Assembly: GCA_002271215.1 (NCBI GenBank)
Contig: CP018628.1
Coordinates: 1,674,001-1,738,000 of the forward strand
Direction: 5' to 3'
Source of the DNA: Lelliottia jeotgali
GTDB taxonomy: Bacteria > Pseudomonadota > Gammaproteobacteria > Enterobacterales > Enterobacteriaceae
Length of the DNA stretch: 64,000 nt
Made by a program: the position numbers and the translations under genes. This document shows positions 63,238-64,000 of the stretch, piece after piece (the stretch's first letter is position 1; every line of letters begins with the position of its first letter). The notes under the pieces are model-generated. The model was not told where the DNA came from. It saw only the letters and a list, made by a program, of their open reading frames with translations, and ran no database searches.

Positions 63238-63262
63238 TTCTGCTACCGACGATATAAAAAGA

Positions 63263-63290
63263 AAGGCTCCGAATCGTCGGAGCCTGAAGA
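63263..63290 (-). terminator. Terminator of solA
   Basis: On the minus strand AGGCTCCG-N6-CGGAGCCT is followed by TTCTTTTT, a few bases after the solA stop codon. Confidence 0.82.
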
Positions 63291-63295
63291 CAAGA

Positions 63296-64000
63296 TTATC
63301 CGCCAAAACGCGCGAGAGAGAAGGGCGTCAGATCAAACTGTGGCGCGATTCCCTGAGCAAACTGCGCGGCTATCTCACCCAGCACAGAAGCAAATTTGAA
63401 CCCGTGGCCGCTCAGCCCGGTGATCAGCAGCGTGTTGTTATGGCCTGGCAGCGTGTCGATGATGAAATCTTCATCTGGGGTGTTGTCGTAGGTGCAGGCG
63501 GCACCGTAGAGCAGCCCACCTACACCCGGCAGCACATGGCGTAAGAAGCTAAAAGCCTCAGAACCATCGCCCGGTAAATCACCAAACGGTTTGCGCTCTT
63601 CCGGTGAGGAGATGATTTGCCCGCCGTTATGCTTGCCAATTTTGAGCGCATCTTTCTCGGACGGGAAGCCGTAGAACTGATCGCCGTTCGGCAGTTCGCC
63701 CGTAAACGCCGGGAATTTGTTCTGCGTACTAAAACGGCCATCGGCCTGGAACCACGAGAAGACTTTACGCACTGGCTGAATCGGTAACTCAGGCATCAGC
63801 TTCGTGACCCATGTTCCGGCGCTCACCAGCAGGCGAGAAGCCGTGTATGGGCCTTCCGGCGTATCTACGGTCACGCCGTCGTCATGATGATGAATGGCGG
63901 TCACCGGGCAGTTAAACAGCTGCGCACAGCCTGATTGTTCTGCGAGGGATACCCAGGTTTTGATCGCGGTTTCGCAGTGCAGCACACCGGAGTTGGCTTC
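63296..64000 (-). CDS. solA: N-methyl-L-tryptophan oxidase SolA (5' part beyond window)
   Basis: SolA is a monomeric-sarcosine-oxidase-type flavoenzyme that demethylates N-methyltryptophan. Only the C-terminal 234 residues are present; the E. coli protein has about 372. The covalent-FAD cysteine lies in [14 protein letters not shown]. The C-terminal flavin segment [26 protein letters not shown] is intact. The gene is open to the window edge, and a terminator follows the stop. Confidence 0.95.
   Translation of the reverse strand, partial: EANSGVLHCETAIKTWVSLAEQSGCAQLFNCPVTAIHHHDDGVTVDTPEGPYTASRLLVSAGTWVTKLMPELPIQPVRKVFSWFQADGRFSTQNKFPAFTGELPNGDQFYGFPSEKDALKIGKHNGGQIISSPEERKPFGDLPGDGSEAFSFLRHVLPGVGGLLYGAACTYDNTPDEDFIIDTLPGHNNTLLITGLSGHGFKFASVLGEIAAQFAQGIAPQFDLTPFSLARFGG

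Overview
The window is chromosomal DNA of a gammaproteobacterium of the order Enterobacterales, close to Enterobacter, Lelliottia, Leclercia or Citrobacter. The species cannot be settled from sequence alone. Most genes match the Escherichia coli gene order around agp-rut-put-efe-csg-opg-lpxL, with lengths equal or nearly equal to the E. coli proteins. Intergenic BIME/REP repeats of the enteric type are also present.

Positions 1-17,430 hold accessory and stress functions. A complete ferric citrate uptake system (fecI-fecR-fecA-fecB-fecC-fecD and the start of fecE, all on the minus strand) lies behind a Fur box. It is followed by an AT-richer SulP-family anion transporter broken by a one-base frameshift, an arsRBC arsenic resistance operon with a perfect palindromic operator, a membrane diguanylate cyclase of the DgcJ type, and two HxlR regulator/short-chain dehydrogenase pairs, each with its own repeated operator-like motif. 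agp (periplasmic glucose-1-phosphatase) follows.

Positions 17,460-31,200 hold yccJ-wrbA, the short KGG-repeat stress protein gene ymdF, a DMT-family permease, the whole rutABCDEFG pyrimidine degradation operon with divergent rutR and a RutR box, a small LprI-like secreted protein, and putA (proline to glutamate) divergent from putP. The put intergenic region carries several GTTGCA sites for autogenous PutA control.

Positions 31,200-44,900 hold putP, a DUF3574 lipoprotein, a NupC-like nucleoside permease, the Fur-regulated efeUOB iron uptake operon (efeU intact; efeO with an in-frame 21-bp tandem duplication), and phoH behind tandem Pho boxes. Two identical tRNA-Ser(GGA) genes follow, flanking a pirin/LysR pair as direct repeats, then ghrA, ycdX, ycdY and ycdZ. 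The pga polysaccharide genes that E. coli K-12 carries between phoH and ghrA are absent.

Positions 44,900-64,000 hold both curli operons (csgDEFG and csgBAC, with a CsgD box upstream of csgB), ymdA, ymdB, clsC, the osmoregulated periplasmic glucan genes opgC and opgGH, yceK, msyB, mdtG, lpxL, trhO, yceI-yceJ, a yceO-like micro-gene and the 3' part of solA.

I found no phage, complete insertion sequence, CRISPR array, toxin-antitoxin pair or clearly new system. The points most worth following are the duplicated tRNA-Ser genes bracketing an insert, the two HxlR/SDR modules with clear palindromes, the sulP frameshift, the efeO tandem duplication, and a few start-site questions (rutA, dgcJ-like, clsC, phoH).
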